A stretch of DNA of 64,000 nt from Chryseobacterium gleum (lineage in GTDB: Bacteria > Bacteroidota > Bacteroidia > Flavobacteriales > Weeksellaceae), in the NCBI RefSeq assembly GCF_900636535.1, contig NZ_LR134289.1:2418001-2482000 (forward strand). Direction: 5' to 3'. The notes below the pieces were generated by a model. That model made no database searches, had not been told where the DNA came from, and worked only from the letters and a program-made list of their open reading frames with translations. Positions 62,980 to 64,000 of this stretch are shown piece after piece (position 1 is the stretch's first letter; each line of letters begins with the position of its first letter). The translations under genes and the position numbers were made by a program.

Positions 62980-63954
62980 ATGGGAATTTTTGATAAAAGA
63001 GTAAGCTATAAGCCATTTGAATACCCGGAGGTTCTTCAATTTGTAGAAGCCATCAACAAATCGTTCTGGGTACATTCGGAAGTGGACTTTACTGCAGATG
63101 TTCAGGATTTTCATTCGCAGTTGGAACCACACGAAAAGCATGCTGTGAAGAATGCGCTGTTAGCCATTGCACAGATCGAGGTGTCTGTAAAGACATTCTG
63201 GGGAAATTTATACAACCACTTACCAAAGCCGGAATTCAATGGATTAGGATCTACTTTTGCAGAATGCGAGTTCCGTCATTCTGAAGCATATTCCCGTTTA
63301 TTAGAGGTTTTAGGATATAACGACGAGTTCCTTAACGTGATCGAAATTCCTGCTGTAAAAGGTAGAATCGAGTTTCTTGGAAATGCTTTAAAGCATGCTA
63401 ATTCTGCTACACCGAAAGAATATGTTTCCGCTTTATTGTTATTCAGTATTTTAGTGGAAAACGTTTCTCTTTTCTCGCAGTTTGCCATCATCCTTTCTTT
63501 CACAAGATTCAAAGGTTTCATGAAAAATGTTTCCAATATCATTGCATGGACTTCAGTAGATGAGCAGATTCACGCCAATGCAGGAATTTACCTGATCAAC
63601 AAAATCCGTGAAGAACAACCTGACTTATTAACAGACAGCGATATTGAAGATATCTATACCCTTGTAGATGAGTCTATCGCAAGAGAAGGCGACATCCTTA
63701 GCTGGATCTTTGAATTGGGAGAAATCGACAACGTTTCTAAAGAAGACCTGTTAAACTTTATGAAATACCGTGTAGATGACAGTTTGAAGAAAATCAACAT
63801 GAAAACAAGATACAACATTACTCCTGAGCAATATAGACCAATGGTATGGTTCGAGGAGGAAGTTTTTGCCAATTCATTAGATGATTTCTTTGCCAAAAGA
63901 CCTGTAGACTATACGAAACACGATAAAAGTATTACAGCAAACGATTTGTTTTAA
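62980..63954 (+). CDS. nrdB: Ribonucleoside-diphosphate reductase, beta subunit (class I)
   Basis: 324 residues from the ATG at 62980 (MGIFDKRVSYKPFEYPEV, the usual start in this group). Carries the di-iron and radical site for making deoxyribonucleotides. Metal ligands and the radical tyrosine follow the pattern E-x-x-H-x-x-x-Y in ECEFRHSEAYSRLLE. The second ligand group is in LVENVSLFSQ and WTSVDEQIHANAG. The C-terminal tail, which docks to NrdA, ends NDLF. nrdA probably follows outside the window. An open frame upstream to 62707 is rejected, as it would add 91 unrelated residues. Confidence 0.95.
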   Translation: MGIFDKRVSYKPFEYPEVLQFVEAINKSFWVHSEVDFTADVQDFHSQLEPHEKHAVKNALLAIAQIEVSVKTFWGNLYNHLPKPEFNGLGSTFAECEFRHSEAYSRLLEVLGYNDEFLNVIEIPAVKGRIEFLGNALKHANSATPKEYVSALLLFSILVENVSLFSQFAIILSFTRFKGFMKNVSNIIAWTSVDEQIHANAGIYLINKIREEQPDLLTDSDIEDIYTLVDESIAREGDILSWIFELGEIDNVSKEDLLNFMKYRVDDSLKKINMKTRYNITPEQYRPMVWFEEEVFANSLDDFFAKRPVDYTKHDKSITANDLF

Positions 63955-63956
63955 TC

Positions 63957-63990
63957 CGGGCGCGAGCGCAGCGAGCGTCAGTGCAGTCAG
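63957..63990. repeat. Short GC-rich repeated stretch after nrdB
   Basis: Directly after the nrdB stop the sequence turns GC-rich, with GCGAGCG-like units (GCGCGAGCGCAGCGAGCG, then CAGTGCAGTCAG). It is unlike the AT-rich spacers elsewhere. It may be part of a repeat that continues beyond the window. Confidence 0.5.
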
Positions 63991-64000
63991 TATAAGGAGT

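Noticed and set aside
63957..64000. Cloning vector contamination at the window end
   Set aside because: It resembles vector sequence only in a few GCGCAGCGAG bases and does not match further.
1..64000. CRISPR arrays, tRNA or rRNA genes, prophage genes
   Set aside because: No regularly spaced repeats, cloverleaf-like sequences, rRNA motifs or phage structural genes were seen on either strand.

Overview
The window is chromosomal DNA from a member of the Bacteroidota, most likely the Flavobacteriia and close to Chryseobacterium (Weeksellaceae). Evidence: overall AT-rich sequence; promoters of the TTG-N17-22-TAnnTTTG type; a fused LpxC-FabZ protein; the type IX secretion (T9SS) regulator PorX; a T9SS C-terminal sorting domain; and signal peptides of the MKK-LLL-A-Q type. 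No rRNA, tRNA or CRISPR array was seen.

Layout. 1-6.7 kb: the N-terminal part of an ABC exporter, lptB with an unusual C-terminal extension, a TM2 protein, hemB, a tiny protein that is almost only a T9SS sorting domain, a NatAB-like ABC-2 transporter and an outer-membrane beta-barrel protein. 6.7-12.8 kb (minus strand): sucD, then the lipid A operon lpxD - lpxC/fabZ - lpxA - a small secreted protein broken by a frameshift - efp - a second LpxD-like protein, driven by a clear promoter whose start site falls almost on the lpxD ATG. 12.8-17.2 kb: an HD phosphohydrolase, porX, a YciI protein and exonuclease III. 17.2-18.5 kb: a complete IS3-family element with inverted repeats, a 3-bp target duplication and a -1 frameshift site. 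18.5-22.6 kb: an RlpA-like protein, two related secreted proteins in AT-rich surroundings, and rimO.

22.6-51.8 kb is one polysaccharide locus of 27 genes, all on the minus strand, with a textbook promoter in front (51818-51845) and a terminator behind (22606-22631). It holds wza/wzc export genes, a Wzx flippase, two Wzy/ligase-like proteins, a WbpL-type initiating transferase, three glycosyltransferases and several nucleotide-sugar pathways: WbpA/B/E/D-like enzymes for UDP-GlcNAc(3NAc)A, FnlA/B/C for UDP-L-FucNAc, a WbpM-like dehydratase plus a 4-reductase for a D-QuiNAc or D-FucNAc type sugar, and WbuX/HisH2/HisF2 for sugar amidation. An L-2-hydroxyglutarate oxidase sits among the Wbp genes; it can recycle the 2-hydroxyglutarate that WbpB-type enzymes release. 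A polysaccharide deacetylase coupled to a formyltransferase, and a lipoprotein with a possible glycosidase fold, suggest further tailoring.

52-64 kb: recX and glyA, a flavoprotein oxidoreductase with six tandem TTGATAA repeats in its leader, an ArnT/PMT-like membrane glycosyltransferase, a cysteine-rich protein, a MacAB-like efflux operon interrupted by an S23-type four-helix-bundle gene, and nrdB, which is preceded by three DnaA-box-like sites. The window ends in a short GC-rich stretch that contrasts with everything else.

All calls rest on reading the sequence and on remembered family features; no database search was run.
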